Of a DNA stretch of 64,000 nt, positions 47,201 through 60,558 are shown in pieces. The notes under the pieces are model-generated. The model saw only the letters and a program-made list of their open reading frames with translations, was not told where the DNA came from and searched no databases. Position 1 is the stretch's first letter. Each line of letters begins with the position of its first letter. The stretch is from contig CAJJDP010000112.1 of the NCBI GenBank assembly GCA_905182995.1, positions 108,744 through 172,743 of the forward strand. Direction: 5' to 3'. The position numbers and the translations under genes are program-made. The stretch is from Paramecium octaurelia (lineage: Eukaryota > Ciliophora > Oligohymenophorea > Peniculida > Parameciidae).

Positions 47201-50200
47201 ATCAAATTCCATTTGTATAGATCTGCACTCCAGAAGACTTTGAAGATGATAGCTTACAATTTTGATGAGATCAAAGATTAGAAGGAGCAGATTGAATATT
47301 TACAAATCTTAATTTGGATCATAGAGTCAGTGCCTGATTATGAGTTGAAGTTGGAATGTATAGCAATATTGAGAATGTTATTTATCAATGGAATATCTAA
47401 TGTGGAAGGTTATCTATAAGCGATATCAGTATATCTGTCTCCAGTGAGATCATTTCAAATGAGGTCAGAGTTGAAGAAGATGGAGGAGAACCTACAGTTT
47501 AAGCCTTCTAAAATGTCATGTGAATTATAATTTGGTTTCTTTTTTGATCTGAACAAATTCCAAAGCATGTTCGACAAGAAGATAGATTAGAGGAGTTCTG
47601 ACAGTTACGATAATCAGCATGGGAAGATACAAGATCTGAAGGTATTCAAGTTGTATTTTATTTTCTTATGTGAATTATTGTTGGTGTATCCATTCAAGAA
47701 ATAACAAGGGTCGATCAATAGTGGATTCTACCTATTAAAAAATATCTATGATAAGGGAAATGGTTCATTGAGGGAATTCAGACGCATCTTACAGATAATA
47801 AGTAAATTGAGTACATGTTTGGATTATTTGCAATTCTTCTATAAGATGATTTTGGATATCTATGGATATACCTACGATAGATTCTTGTAATTCGTATTAG
47901 GAGATCCAAATAACAAGTAGTAGGAGTAGCCTCTTCAGACAGAAGGAGAAGAAATAATGTTGATGGCAGTCAAATTCATGATGTTGGGAAGAGGACACTT
48001 GTTGTCTCCAAAACTCTTCCAACCAACTCAACCAAATAAAATAGTTGTGAAAGTGGTGCCTAAGGATGAAGACTCTACGATGAGAGAACAAGTACTCAAT
48101 AAATATTTGGCTATCTATTACAGGAAGAAATACTGGTAGAAATTGTACAATTCAAGTATTAAACTATTCACCAGTGAATATCTACCATCCATTGTCATCT
48201 ACAATCTCTCTTATATTCCACTCTAAGATTAACCACAGTAACCATTAAGGGAATGCATCATTCCAAGTGCAGCTATTGAATTACTGGGCACAGCTGCTAA
48301 TGTGAGTAGTCGTCTGCTCAAGCCAATATTTAATCAAGTCATCGTCAATGACATCAAAACCATCACCCAGATAACTGATTACGTTTCTCAACAATCTACA
48401 TCCAATGGCACTCTATAGACTATTTCTAATTTCCTGGTTCAACAAATTCTATCCCAGATAACCAATATCTATGACATTATGGACAATCAATAGACTTAAC
48501 TTAATTTCAACAACCTAATCATGTGTCTCAAATAAAAGAATCTATTGCCATCAGCATAATATTTGTTAGAATACATTTATTAGTATTTGAATGAAGAGGA
48601 TTCATCTTAATATTCACAATTAAATGAGGATATCCTAGTGCAATTACAAGGAGTGTACCAAGAATAATGGAACAAATAATGTCTATTGGGTTGTAAAGCC
48701 TTGACTGCTACTCAACCTTGGGTTAAATAATTAGTTTTACTTAACTAATTAAGAGAACCTGCTCAATCATATTAATTAATATTAAATAATCAAGAGTCTG
48801 TTGATCAATTTTGGTTGTAACTGGAATAAGAAACTAATGAGGCCTAAGGTATTCAAAAAGAATATGATTAGTAAATCATTCATCAACTATTCACAGAGTC
48901 GTTGTAACAATTAAATTAATGGAATACACTCAAATAAATAGATCTGAGTATGGTATAGGCTGTTTAGAATAAAATTATCATGGGATTTCGAGAGAGATAA
49001 AAAGATACCACTGATCAAGGATGGAAAAGTTTGAATCAATTGTCAGATGTTAAACAAAATATCTAATAGAATGATCACTTCTGTTACAATTAAGCCTATT
49101 TCAAATTACTCGATTTTGTCAGAGATGAAGCATCTTTGAATCAACATGGAAGAGGCAATCATGGGTTGTAATCAATTGAATAAAATCTCAAATATGCTCA
49201 AATTATCAATTGCTACAATTTCATCAAAACCCTTCCCAAACTCACCTAGTCATATGATTAAATGATGGCATCACCTTTATTGTGGGGTAGTAAATTCCTT
49301 AATTTTGTGTCTCAATTCTAACTCTACACTGAATTAGAAGAGAGTCTCAGATAATATGCTCCTACTCAGCCTGCCTTTCCTGCCCAAGCTCAACCTAATT
49401 ATGAACAACAATGGGATTTAATCTCTAATTCCTATTAGTCTAGTCTATTGTGCAAAAAGTACTTCTTTGAAAGGCAACCCACAATTATTGATTAGCAAGA
49501 ATTCACCTTTGATTTGATCAGCTAAAGAATGGTCTAATTGCAAATGTGTCTGTAAAGGTTTAATGGATAATTAAGTCAATTACTTGCTAGTCAATAATTA
49601 CCAGCAAATACGAGCCTAGATCAAAAGAGTTACTAGCTGGCTGTTTTGGATTACAAGACTCTCCTCTATCCAATGAGATACTACTAACAGAATGGAATCT
49701 TTGAATTATTCGATGAATAATCAATCCTAAAGGAAATCCCTAAGACCTTATAAGTTTATGCCGAAAAGATTTATCAATTGGAGAAAATCAAGTTTAAAAC
49801 GATGAAGTTCTTAGACGTCGACAATAATTAATCGAATTTGACTGAAATGCTCAATTTCTTCAGTTCCTTGTAATCGGGTACGTATAGTGCTGAAGAATTC
49901 AAAAACCACATGATTAGCAAGATTAGAAGATATAAGATGATCAACTAATTTTACAAATTATTGAGATTAGATCAATTGACAGAGTCTAGCAATGGAATGT
50001 AAATCGAGGAACAAAAATTGGAGGTCATGGTCAGTTAGACAAATGAATTCTTCATTCAAAACCAAGTTAACTATTTAAAATTCTGGAAAGAAGCCCACAA
50101 AGTCTATCAACTTGCTCATAAGAGATATAGCAATAATATTAAGTTTGCCCATCATTATATTTAAATCACTCCTCTAAGTATGCAATATAAACCATAAAAA

Positions 50201-52047
50201 TTCCCTATCACAGGTATGTACATGTTTCATATTCTGAATATCACAAATCAAACTGATTCAATAGTCACAGATGCATTCTCTTAAATAGTTGCATTAATAC
50301 CCTTACATCTATTACAAAGATTCTTCACTCAACTGGTATCAACTTATCTCTACACACCATGTGATTAAACCAGAAAAGATTGTTTAGATGCCATCAATAA
50401 ATTATGCATCTTCAATCCTCTAAATAGCTTATAACTATTATAATATCTGAAGAGTTTGGGACAGTGCACAGACGAGAGATCCTAATAACTTATAAATTCT
50501 ATTCCTAAATTGTCTAAATTAAATCACAAAATAGCTTCCATTTACTCATTACGTTATCTGTACAATTCCGTATTTGATCAGCTATTATGGGATAATGTTG
50601 AAGAAATAGTATATTAATGTGGAAAAATCTTAGATTCCAAACAATTTGAAATTAATTCTAGTAATATCAATGACAGATGCCAATAGATTTTAAATATCAT
50701 TCAAAAGTATCCTTAAATTAAAGACATGATTAAGTAATATTGGAAATTTGGTGATTTAAATAAACAATTAAAGAGTGATCAACTTAAAACCGTCCAATCA
50801 ATCTATTTGGCTTCATTAAAATGTATATACATCAATCTGTTTGGAGTCAATATGAGTTTGGAGGAAGACTTTCCATTGCAATTAAGTAATTCCATCAATT
50901 CGTTTATGGCAAAATAAATTTAAATTGATTAATTGTATTCAATTAATGATGAATTCCAAATGAATCCACTCCCCATGTTTGGATTTGATGGATAAATTAA
51001 AAGAACTCAAGCTTATGATACAATTTAAATCACTAATATGTTTCCTACCATTCATATCATATTTTTAAGGAGAAAGCGATTCATTAGATAAATAGCGTTG
51101 TTAGGGAATGATGAAAAGAAGTATTTATTCCTTTTGAAAACCAAAAAAATTGAAAATAAGAAACCCATACAAAGCATTCTTGAAGAACACATATCAACTC
51201 AATTTGTTAAGATGACTAACATTTTAAATTAAAATCACAAAGAAACCAAAATTAGAAATGTAAAACACATTGTTTCAGATAAATATCTTTTAGAACACGA
51301 TAAACTAAACTATTAATTAGAACCATATTAAGAAGAAACCTACAATCTTAGTAATATATTGGATACAATTCTGTAAATCCATTATCATGCAAATCCAAAG
51401 GGTGACTCCTCTATCAAAATACCATATTATAAGTATTTATACCATTATTATAATGTAGTACTCAAGTAGATCATTTACAGAAAAATGATCTAACTAATCT
51501 CATACTAAGATTTTCAAAAACAATTGACACTTTTGTTCAAATCAGAAAAATCATTGTTGTCAATATTGCAGTTCAATTTGCGCTATCATTCACTATGGCT
51601 AGCAGCTAATCACCAAAACAATTGGAAAATCTACAAATAAATTTGAGCAATGGTAATTTCTACCAAAAGAAATATCTATTCAAGGTCAATAATCAAAGGC
51701 TCACTTTATATGATCCATTTGCTATCAGATACTCAAGAAATATTGAACATCTAGTTGGTGAAATTAATCTTCATGCATTTTTAATACCAACATTCACAGC
51801 AACCATCATCGGCATTCTTAATATTGAGTAATATATCATTTTAATTCTTAGTCTTCACGAATACTTGAATGTGGTATTTTGGTAATTGGGATGCAAGGAT
51901 TCTCTTGAACCTTTCATTAAAAAATTGAAAGATATTGTTTATGATGATGGAATTATTGATTCTAAATGCGAAAGATTAATTGCCATATCGAAGAATTTAT
52001 TCAGTGGCTAAGAGAAACTTAAATTGTGGGCCAAAAGATGGTTCTGA
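38219..52047 (+). CDS. Giant HEAT/FAT protein of the PIKK superfamily, TRRAP/Tra1-like pseudokinase
   Basis: About 4,590 residues across 13.8 kb, with short introns such as those before TKTQMREIL (about 38975-39000) and before SYGGTMIPSEG (about 42552-42580). The N-terminus resembles TRRAP (DNENNAAVAIRIINDLL, then LIDEETIVGKN with PPYQK and HVVQSYLP). Helical repeats fill most of the length. The C-terminal kinase-like region (RRKRFIRQIALLGNDEKKYLFLLK) shows no HRD- or DFG-type catalytic motif. The chain ends in a short FATC-like segment, WAKRWF. TRRAP scaffolds SAGA- and NuA4-type histone acetyltransferases and contacts activators. Other PIKKs (ATM, TOR) are unlikely because they keep catalytic motifs. 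Human TRRAP is about 3,900 residues, so this form is long. Confidence 0.75.
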
Positions 52048-52271
52048 TTGGTATTATGAATTTATAATAATTTAATCATTTCTTACCAGGTACATATTAA
52101 ATGTTTGTTTAATTATTTCTTACTTTTTTGAGTTATTATAATGTCTAAATTAATATATAATTTAATCCTTCTTGTTAGAAGGTTATTAGGGATAATATTA
52201 TAATATTCTGAATTCATATAATATTCTATACTAAATAGAAATTAAGTAATAAATTTTGATTTTTACAATAT

Positions 52272-54115
52272 TCACGATTCTGTATGAGTTGATTCCTGAA
52301 GATTCTCATTGATCGGCTTTAAATCTTAGCTTACAAGCAATTCCTTTTGCTTACTTGAACTACTAGTATCTCCTTTCCAATCAGAATTGTCTCCATTCCA
52401 ACTTAATGTTTATATTAATATTTACTTATCATCCTAAGATGCATCCCCAAATTTTCCTGATTTTACATTATAAACTACCTAAAGGGCAGATGAATCCATT
52501 TTATCAGTTGTTTTAACTTCTACTTCTTCAAATTCAAATTGATTATTCTGAACTACTTAATTTTGAATATTGATACTAGTTTTGTTATTCTAATATAATA
52601 TCATATCTAATTACACTATCATTTAATTCAACAACTTCAAATTCTTTTTCATTCTTCTTGACTTCTTCGTATCCATCATTCTTGATTATGATTTCTTCTT
52701 CGAATCCATTTTAACTAGAACCTTCCCAATCACAAGAATCCTTCTGTTTTAACTCATTTATAGATTAATTCAATGAGGGATGATCCCCTGATCTATACGA
52801 ATCGATGTCTTCATCTAAACGTATTTGAGGTATTTCAAATTCTTCAAATTCAACCTGATCCTCTATTTTTTATTGAATTAAGTCTTTGAATTATGTAGTA
52901 CCTTGAATTTATTAGATTGTCCAAATTTCCATTAAATTAATTTTCCCTTGCTTTAACGGCATTAACTCTCCTGGTTCATATGTTTTGTCATGATTTTTGC
53001 ATTGAACAGTCAAGAGATCTGAGTTGATGAATATTCTGAAATCCTTAGCTAATTCACCTCCGAAACCTATTCCTTTGGCCAATTCTTCATTTTTTGAATT
53101 CAAATACACATATTGTGATCTGGTAAACTTATCATTTTTTGTTCTGTAGACTCTAAATTGTGGAAACAATTAGAAAATGCAGTCCTCTTTACTTCCATTG
53201 GGTAGAGCATCATCCTTCCATTCGAAATTAGTATAAGCTCCAAAAATGTATTTTCTGGCAGCATGTTCACATTGAATAATGAACAAGAAGCTAGATGATG
53301 AATGAGTGAGTAGATTAGTAAGTAATTCAAATGAATTTTCATTCAGAAAATTAGAATAAAGCAGTTCCAATTTGCTAGTGTCTTTATGCATGAAACACAA
53401 ATACATGAGTGCAAGCCATTCTTGATTTAAAATATGGGATGGGTTGCGCAATTGAGGAGAATGAAATAATTTCTATTCGCCAAGAAATTTATCATAATAA
53501 TAGTCTTCAATGATTTCTTCTAATTATGGCATGAAGGTGTCGATAAACTTAATAAATTATAGGATTGGAATGTTGACATCAAGTTTAGAAAATATAGCAT
53601 CTACAAAGGATTTAACAGGTAATTCATTTATATTTGATTTTCGAATCATAATGGCTATGAACACTTATAAACATTTAGAAGTCAATAGATAAGTGATTGA
53701 CATAGTAGAAAATTCTTTAAGGGCGCCTTGAATGTTTAGATTACCAAAGAGAGCAATAATTGCGATAATGAGAGAAACTCTATTTGGTAATGTCAGGATT
53801 TCATTTTGAGAATTGCCCAAGATGAAAATTTCTGAAAATTGTACTATTGTTTCATATTCAATTCCTTTTGATTCGTTATTCTGCAATCCCATTAGAAACC
53901 AATATGCATATTGTCCTAGATACGGAATGTCATCAAATATTTCATTGAAATTCTCCTCGAATAACAACAATTGGCTTCGTGATCTAAAGAATGAGTACCA
54001 AATAATACTCGGGATTGGTCAGAGTTTGTCTGAGGAAAGCTTGGTGTATGTATTGTTTTTAGGGTTTGTCTAGATTGGTCGAGATTTTGGTTCTATTGGA
54101 CACACAATTTCCCAT
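52272..54115 (-). CDS. TLDc-domain protein with a probable N-myristoylation signal
   Basis: Two 25-nt introns give exactly 597 residues. It starts MGNCVSNRTK, the glycine/serine pattern of N-myristoylated proteins. A helical middle region (FEENFNEIFDDIPYLGQYAYWF) leads to a TLDc domain at about residues 250-390 (EHAARKYIFGAY, GSKEDCIFQLFPQFRVYR, GIGFGGELAKDFRIFINSD, LMEIWTI). TLDc proteins regulate the V-ATPase and oxidative stress resistance in animals, and some have an EF-hand/TBC arrangement. Here the N-terminus is helical and not a TBC domain by eye. The last 200 residues are acidic and disordered. Its start codon is 13 bp from that of the divergent Sec7 gene. Confidence 0.85.
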
Positions 54116-54128
54116 AATTTATTAATTA

Positions 54129-57100
54129 ATGAATCGACAATAGATGCTGTAAAAGTATAAGGAAATCTTGTTGGACTATATGGATAAAGTTCGAAAGAAT
54201 ATTCCCAAATAGTACCCTTCCTTCAAAGACTTCTTGAACAAAATGATTGGTATTTATGGAGTTAAGAAATTAAGATCTTGTCAAATATGAAAGCCTCCCT
54301 AAATTGGGAAAACATATGGTGGTTTTCAGATTGACTTTCAATATGAGATAAACCAAACTAACCTAATTGGCTTTATCTGTGTTATTTGTAATGAATTAAT
54401 CATTGACCCCAACTAGAAACTGGTTTCAAATGGCTTCATTGACGGAAGAATAGAAGACACCTCCTAAGAATTCTACACCGACGAATTTGCAGAACTTTTC
54501 AACGACTCCAATTATTATAAAGCCAAAAAAAAAGTATGGACATTCTATACACATTAGACCATCATTGATGCATTAATCAATTCAGTGACGTCCTGTCTTC
54601 TTGAAAAGGATGAGATCATCATTCAAGGCCTCAAATTGTTGGTTGCTTTAGTTCTGAATCCATTCTGTTATGTAACATCGCAAAATCTCACCAGAATCAT
54701 CAAAACTATAATCTTCTCCTATACTCGCACTGGCACTAGAACACAGATTGTCGATAGAAATGCTAAGAGTATGCTCTATTAGATTATTAACTACACATTC
54801 TAAGCTGTGGAAGGAGAAGTAATTAGATATTCTCATCACTTACTAGGTTTTCACAATCCAAAGGAACAAACGTAAAATGTCTATCAAAGAAGATTCAGTC
54901 TAGAAATTAACTCAATTGGTCATGCTTCAATTGGTTGATATGGTCTGTTTAAATAAAACTTCACTAGATTTCTCTCCTTAATCAAACACCCTAAATGAAA
55001 TTCAACAACCTGCAGGTTATTTTGGTTATTGTCTAATGTGTAGAAAGTCAGCCAATCTCTATTGTAAAGATCACAGAGTCCCAATTTGTTCATTCTTTTG
55101 TAAAAGAAGACATCAGGAATACGTCGAACAAGCTCAAAGTACTTACAGTGGGACACTAAAACAATACGAAGAAAATCTTGACTGTGCTTTACAATTATAT
55201 GATAGTCTGTGCAATCTGCTCATGAATAAAACGACATTGCAATAAGCAAAAAACCAATAGATCATTCTCGAATGTCTGTTGTATATTCTTGAAACTCCTG
55301 ACTTTGTGTTAAGTAAGAATGACAAATTTATTAAAATAACCAAAGAGAGACTTTGCAATTAATTGTTGAAATATTGTTTAGAAACAGAAAAAACCTTATA
55401 TCAATACAGTTTCAGAATATTTTAACAATTAGTTTGTATCATGAGAAAAAGCATTAAACATGAAATGGCTATTTTTATCAACCAAATATATTTGAATATC
55501 CTCTTAAGTGCCAATTCAAATGTCTTACATAAACAAACTGCACTTGAGAGTTTATGCAGTATTTTGGAAAGACCAAAGATTGGATTAGAGTTTTATATTA
55601 ATTATGATTGTCATACCAAGCATGAATATTTGATGTCCAAAGTCATTCACACATTCTATGAAATTATTGTGGTTTCTATTTATTAAAAAGCAGAGTATCA
55701 AATTCAAAACCAATAAGAAACACTGCTAAAGAGCTTGGCTATCAAGGCCATTTATTATATCCTTGAAGGCTTAAATAAAGTGTTTGACAAGTTTATCATC
55801 ACACCTTCTGAGGAGATTGGAACACCCTTAATGGAAGATTAAAATGTTAATGATAATACTACTGTGATGTATGTCAATCCCATTGAAATACAAAGATAGT
55901 TGAAATAGGAAATTATGAAGGGGTGTCAAATTTTTAAAAAGAATCCCGATAAAGGAATTAAATATCTGTTGGATGCTCAAATCATAAGGAATGAGTAATT
56001 TTAGTTGATTAATTTAGTGCCAAAGAAATTGCTAAGTTTTTCAGAGAAAATCAATAATAATTAGGCAAAGATGCCATTGGAGCCTATTTGGGAGGACATC
56101 AACAATCAAATATCAGAGTCTTAAGTGAATTCACTGACTAGTTGAAATTCAAAGACTTGACTGTCGAATAGGCATTACGATATTTCTTAGATTAATTTAC
56201 TCTACCAGGAGAGGCGATGTAAGTGGATAGAGTGGTCTAAAAGTTTTCAGATAGATATTACAAAGAAAACCCGAATTCAGCTTTCAAATCTAGTGGCAGT
56301 ATTTATACTTACTGTTATTTATTGGTTATGTTATAAACGGACTTGCATAATCCTTCAGTTGCAGAGAAAATGAAATTGATTGATTTTCAAAAGTTGGCTC
56401 GGTCAATCAATGATGGTGATGATCTACCATAAGAGTATTTAACTCAAACTTATAATTCTATTCTGAAATAACCTTTGGCAGTAAGAGAAAAGGAGAAAAA
56501 TCGTGTATTTATTAAAGAATCCCTTACTTAAAACATCAGAAAGAAACAGGATCTATTTTAGAGGGAAAAGGAAGCCTTGCTGAAGGAAGGAAGCGAGTTA
56601 ATTAAAACCAAATAAGATTTGCATGAAACTATTTATCAGAATATTAATCAAGACATGGCCTACTTAATAAAGCCATTTTTGGAGTGTATAGGAAAACCTT
56701 CATTTGAAATGTTTTTGTTTGTTTTTAACAATGACTAGATGGAGTCATCTTCAAATCAATGCATTTAAGGGTTAGTCTTGTTTATTAAACTATGCTCTTT
56801 TTTTTCAATTCCCTTGTAAGATTATATGAATCCCTTGCTCAAGGCCACAAGACTCAATTATTCAAGCTAGATATCCTATAAGCATATCAACTTAATAAAG
56901 CAGATTTTGTAAACTGTTCCCTAAATAGGAAATGGACTCAGAGAGATTGGATGGATAAGCATTGTCACAATGATAAGTAGACTGGATGAAATGAGAATGA
57001 TTAAGCAATCCAAGGATAGTGTTGATGGGTTAAATAATGTCATATTACCTGAGTTATTATTGGAATCTGATTTAATAGATAAGATCTTTGTGCAATCCAA

Positions 57101-59083
57101 ATAGTTAGATGATGAAGCCATTTAGGAATTTATCAACGCTCTCTGTTATATGTCAAAACAAGAAATTTATTAGACTCATCCAAGGGTGTTTAGTCTGTAA
57201 AAGTTGGTCGAAGTCTGTGATTACAATATGAAGAGAGTGAGTTTTGTATGGACAAAGATGTGGAATATTGTGAAGGATCATATCAACGAGGTGGCTGTGA
57301 AAGAGAAGAGAGTTGCAATGTTCACCGTAGACTCACTCAAACAATTGAGCATTAAATTCCTTTAAAAGGATGAGTTATATGACTTTTAATTCTAAAGAGA
57401 TGTGTTGAAACCCTTTGAAACCATATTCTTGTAATCAAATTTAGATGTCAAGGAATTCATTCTTTCCTGCATCAATCATATAGTCTTAAATCATAAACAT
57501 AATATTAGATCTGGATGGAGAATGGTATTTGGTCTAATCACATTAGGGTTGAAAGAGGAAAATGATAAAATTAGTAAAATGGCATTTCAGATTCTATTCT
57601 AAATCATGCAACATAATCTAGATCGATTGCAGGATGTTTTCATTGATCTCATCCAGACCTTGAAAGTCTTAGCAGGCAAAGCTCAAGAGGACATGGCATT
57701 GGCATCTATTGATTTTACTATACTTTGTTTGGGTTACCTCTCATAACAAGCGCAAATAACTCCAAAACTCAACTGGAATGAATTTGATGAACCAGAACCT
57801 ACTGTTAGAAATGCATCCACAGCAGCCTAGCTTGAAAAGATTTGGATCCCCTTACTTGGAGTGTTGTCAGAGTTATCTGGAGATAAGAGAAACAATGTAT
57901 AGGCCAAGTCAATGGAAGCCTTGTTTGAGTCCTTGCAATAGTTTGGCTATGCTTTCAGTGCAGAATTTTGGAAAATGGTCTTCAGCACTGTACTAAGACC
58001 AATATTTGATGAGATTCAATTTACATTTCAATAAAATTATGCAGCTGAGAGCAACAATAATGATTGGTTTAAGAATTCATGTAAAAAGGGATTTTCATTG
58101 ATCATCAAACTAATGAAACGATACTTTTAGAAATTAAGAGGGTTGTTACCTGAGTTCTTGAAACTATTTGAAAATTGTATTCAAAATTAAAATGTCAAAT
58201 TAGCTAAATATAGCATTCATTCTGTAAAAAGCATGACACTAAAGATTGGGTTGATGTTTAGTGAAGAAGAATGGGAACAAATTATTTAATTCATCGATAG
58301 GATGATTCGATTAACTATGCCCACGAAATTATCTAGCTTTGCCAATCAATCCTTATCTTCAAGTAGAATGAGAAATATGATAGAAGACTGCTTCACCTAA
58401 TTCACTTCTTAATTATTGATGATCTAAATAAGCATGGAGATCTTACAACATTTCAATCAAAAACTAAATCTGCAATAATTACAAACTATTGAAAACACAT
58501 TTCTATATTCTTATTAATTTGCTGTCCAATTTAATTCATAGATTGAATAAAGATATCTAATTTGGAAGTAGGGTATCATACAAGATGTGAATTACCTGCC
58601 TGGTTTACTCAAATAGGAAAGAGATGCTTACGGTTGCATGATCATCATCCAAAAATACAAATTAAAGAATCATAATATTTTTCATATTGATTCCTTGATT
58701 GCACCAATAAATAAATTCATTTAAAAGCACGAGATGATCAAAGCAAGCACAACATTACCAGAAGAGCAAGATCTACAGATGTAAAAATTAAGACAATTGG
58801 AAATAGAGAGAGAAGCACAATATTATAAGCAATTGTTGAATACTTATATTTTACCAACGCTTTGTGAATTAGATGATGAACATGTAAGTAAATATACTAT
58901 TGGCTTTAGTTAAAACAATACAACAAGTCGTTATTCCAAATTTTATTAAAGTCGATGAATTATTCAAATGATTCTATTACCTGTAAAGAATGTGTTCAAT
59001 GTTAGAAATGCTTGCAATAAGAAAAGAGCAACTTAGATCAATAGCTTCTTTCCTTGGTTTAAAAATTATATCATTTGAAATGA
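54129..59083 (+). CDS. Large Arf guanine-nucleotide exchange factor with a Sec7 domain (BIG/GBF class)
   Basis: Introns of 33, 28, 23 and 26 nt give exactly 1,614 residues. The Sec7 domain (about residues 580-770) contains KKNPDKGIKYLL, IAKFF, GAYLG, QFTLPGEAMQVDR with the catalytic glutamate, and MLQTDLHNPSVAEKM with INDGDDLPQEY. Upstream helices resemble the DCB/HUS regions of Golgi Arf exchange factors, and long HEAT-like repeats follow to the C-terminus. A Cys/His cluster (CLMCRKSANLYCKDH, CSFFCKRRH) near residue 280 looks like a B-box-type zinc site. The enzyme would load GTP on Arf at Golgi or endosome membranes. A second in-frame ATG at 54144 is possible. Confidence 0.9.
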
Positions 59084-59135
59084 GTACAACTTTAGAATGG
59101 CTGATATAATAATGTTATATATATAAACACTCATC

Positions 59136-60350
59136 TCATCTCCTCCTTTTTCTTTAATTAAGATCCTTTTGTCCTTGTTTTTCAATAATATTTCTCGCAC
59201 TTAAATTATGTGAATTCATTACATTTATGCAGCCTCATCTTGTCCTTGAAGCATAAGTATTTTATCTTATCTAAATGCTGAATCACTTGGTATCATATTG
59301 GAAGGTTCCTTCCATGGGGATATTGGATCATCGATTCTCCAACAGACATCTCCATCAATTTAAAAGTAGGATAGCCATGATCCTGATCCTGTTGAAACAG
59401 TGAAACTTTAATTATTATTATTATCATCAGTCTGATTAATAATATTATTAATTACATTAATTAATTTGTTTATTTTAACATCAACCAAATCTGAAATTGG
59501 TTTTTATTATGATTATGACCAAAACATCAACTTATTTTTTATCTTAGTTGTGCTATCTTCATACACATAACTAAAACTGATCTGAGCCTCCAAATTATCC
59601 TTAACACACTTGATTACAAAACCATCCAATTTGTTGAGTACACGATCTCCCTTCAACAATCCATTGATAATCATGGCAGGCACTGAAATCTCATACAGTT
59701 TCCCATCACTAAACTTAATGTACTTGGGCTTCAAGTTTCTGCCAATCAATTGAGAACAAGTTGGATGAATTTCAGCAAGGACCTCCTCACCTCCATAAAC
59801 CTGCCAACCATCTCCAATTACATGATAGAGAGTGGTGGGAGGATCTGCCTTGATGAATTCACAGTAAAACTCTGTTCCATCCTCCTTTATTCTGTGACAA
59901 GTCTCTCCAATCATAGGGTCGATAGGAGCCAATGATCTCAAATAAGTGTGTGTTCCATGGAGATAAGCGATTTCATTGATCACAACCAACTACATTCTCC
60001 TTAAAGCATCTCTGCATTTAGCAGCCTCTGTTAAGTAAAGGTTGGTATAGTCAAAATCACTGAGAATATTAACTTAAAACATTACAAAAGAAGACATTCG
60101 TTGCATGTTATGGGAGCTGTCAGACAGATTGGTTTAGGAATGGTAGCCAAATTAAAATCGCCCTTGGCTATCTTGCTACCAATTTATTTCATCATGGCAC
60201 CAGCAACTTAAAAAAGCTTGGTATCGTCTTCTTGATTCATATGTACTCCGCCTTTTGAGAATAATAGAAAAATGTACCTTTTTTATGTGCCATCGGATGT
60301 CTAGGATACTATTTGTCCTTTTCGAACTTTTATCTCCAACTAGGATTCAT
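59136..60350 (-). CDS. Oxysterol-binding-protein-related lipid transfer protein with a divergent fingerprint
   Basis: Three introns (26, 26 and 23 nt) give exactly 379 residues, close to a bare ORD domain without a PH domain. Clear family segments are LRSLAPIDPMIGETC, SWLSYFQIDGDVCWRIDDP and WKEPSNMIPSDSAFRQDKI, ending in a basic tail (NQRKRRR). The usual EQVSHHPP fingerprint, whose histidines hold phosphoinositide in known members, is here EFIKADPP. Sterol or lipid transfer is inferred from the fold, and PI4P exchange is doubtful. It ends 52 bp from the stop of the convergent Sec7 gene. The 5' neighbour on the same strand is a tRNA. Confidence 0.85.
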
Positions 60351-60423
60351 TAAATAAAGTTTGAAAACAACGATGATAAAATAAGTATCGTTTAATTCTA
60401 TATATATAAAAAGTAAAAAATTA

Positions 60424-60495
60424 TTCCGATACCGGGGATTGAACCCGGGTCCCCAGGGTGAGAACCTGATATCCTAACCACTAGACTATACCGGA
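60424..60495 (-). tRNA. tRNA-Glu, anticodon CTC
   Basis: 72 nt fold into a normal cloverleaf. The acceptor stem pairs TCCGGTA with TATCGGA, with discriminator A. The D arm is TAGTCTAGTGGTTA, and the anticodon stem CAGG/CCTG carries loop TTCTCAC. The T arm is CCGGGTTCAATCCCCGG. It decodes GAG as glutamate. No intron is present and the CCA end is not encoded. It lies 73 bp upstream of the start of the oxysterol-binding-related gene. Confidence 0.95.
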
Positions 60496-60558
60496 ACTGT
60501 TAATGATTTTGAAGGGATCAACATTTTATATGAAATAAGCTATGATTTGATTAATAAA

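Noticed and set aside
52912-53970. Plus-strand frames opposite the TLDc gene
   Set aside because: The minus strand has the TLDc motifs and a complete spliced model; the plus frames are shadows.
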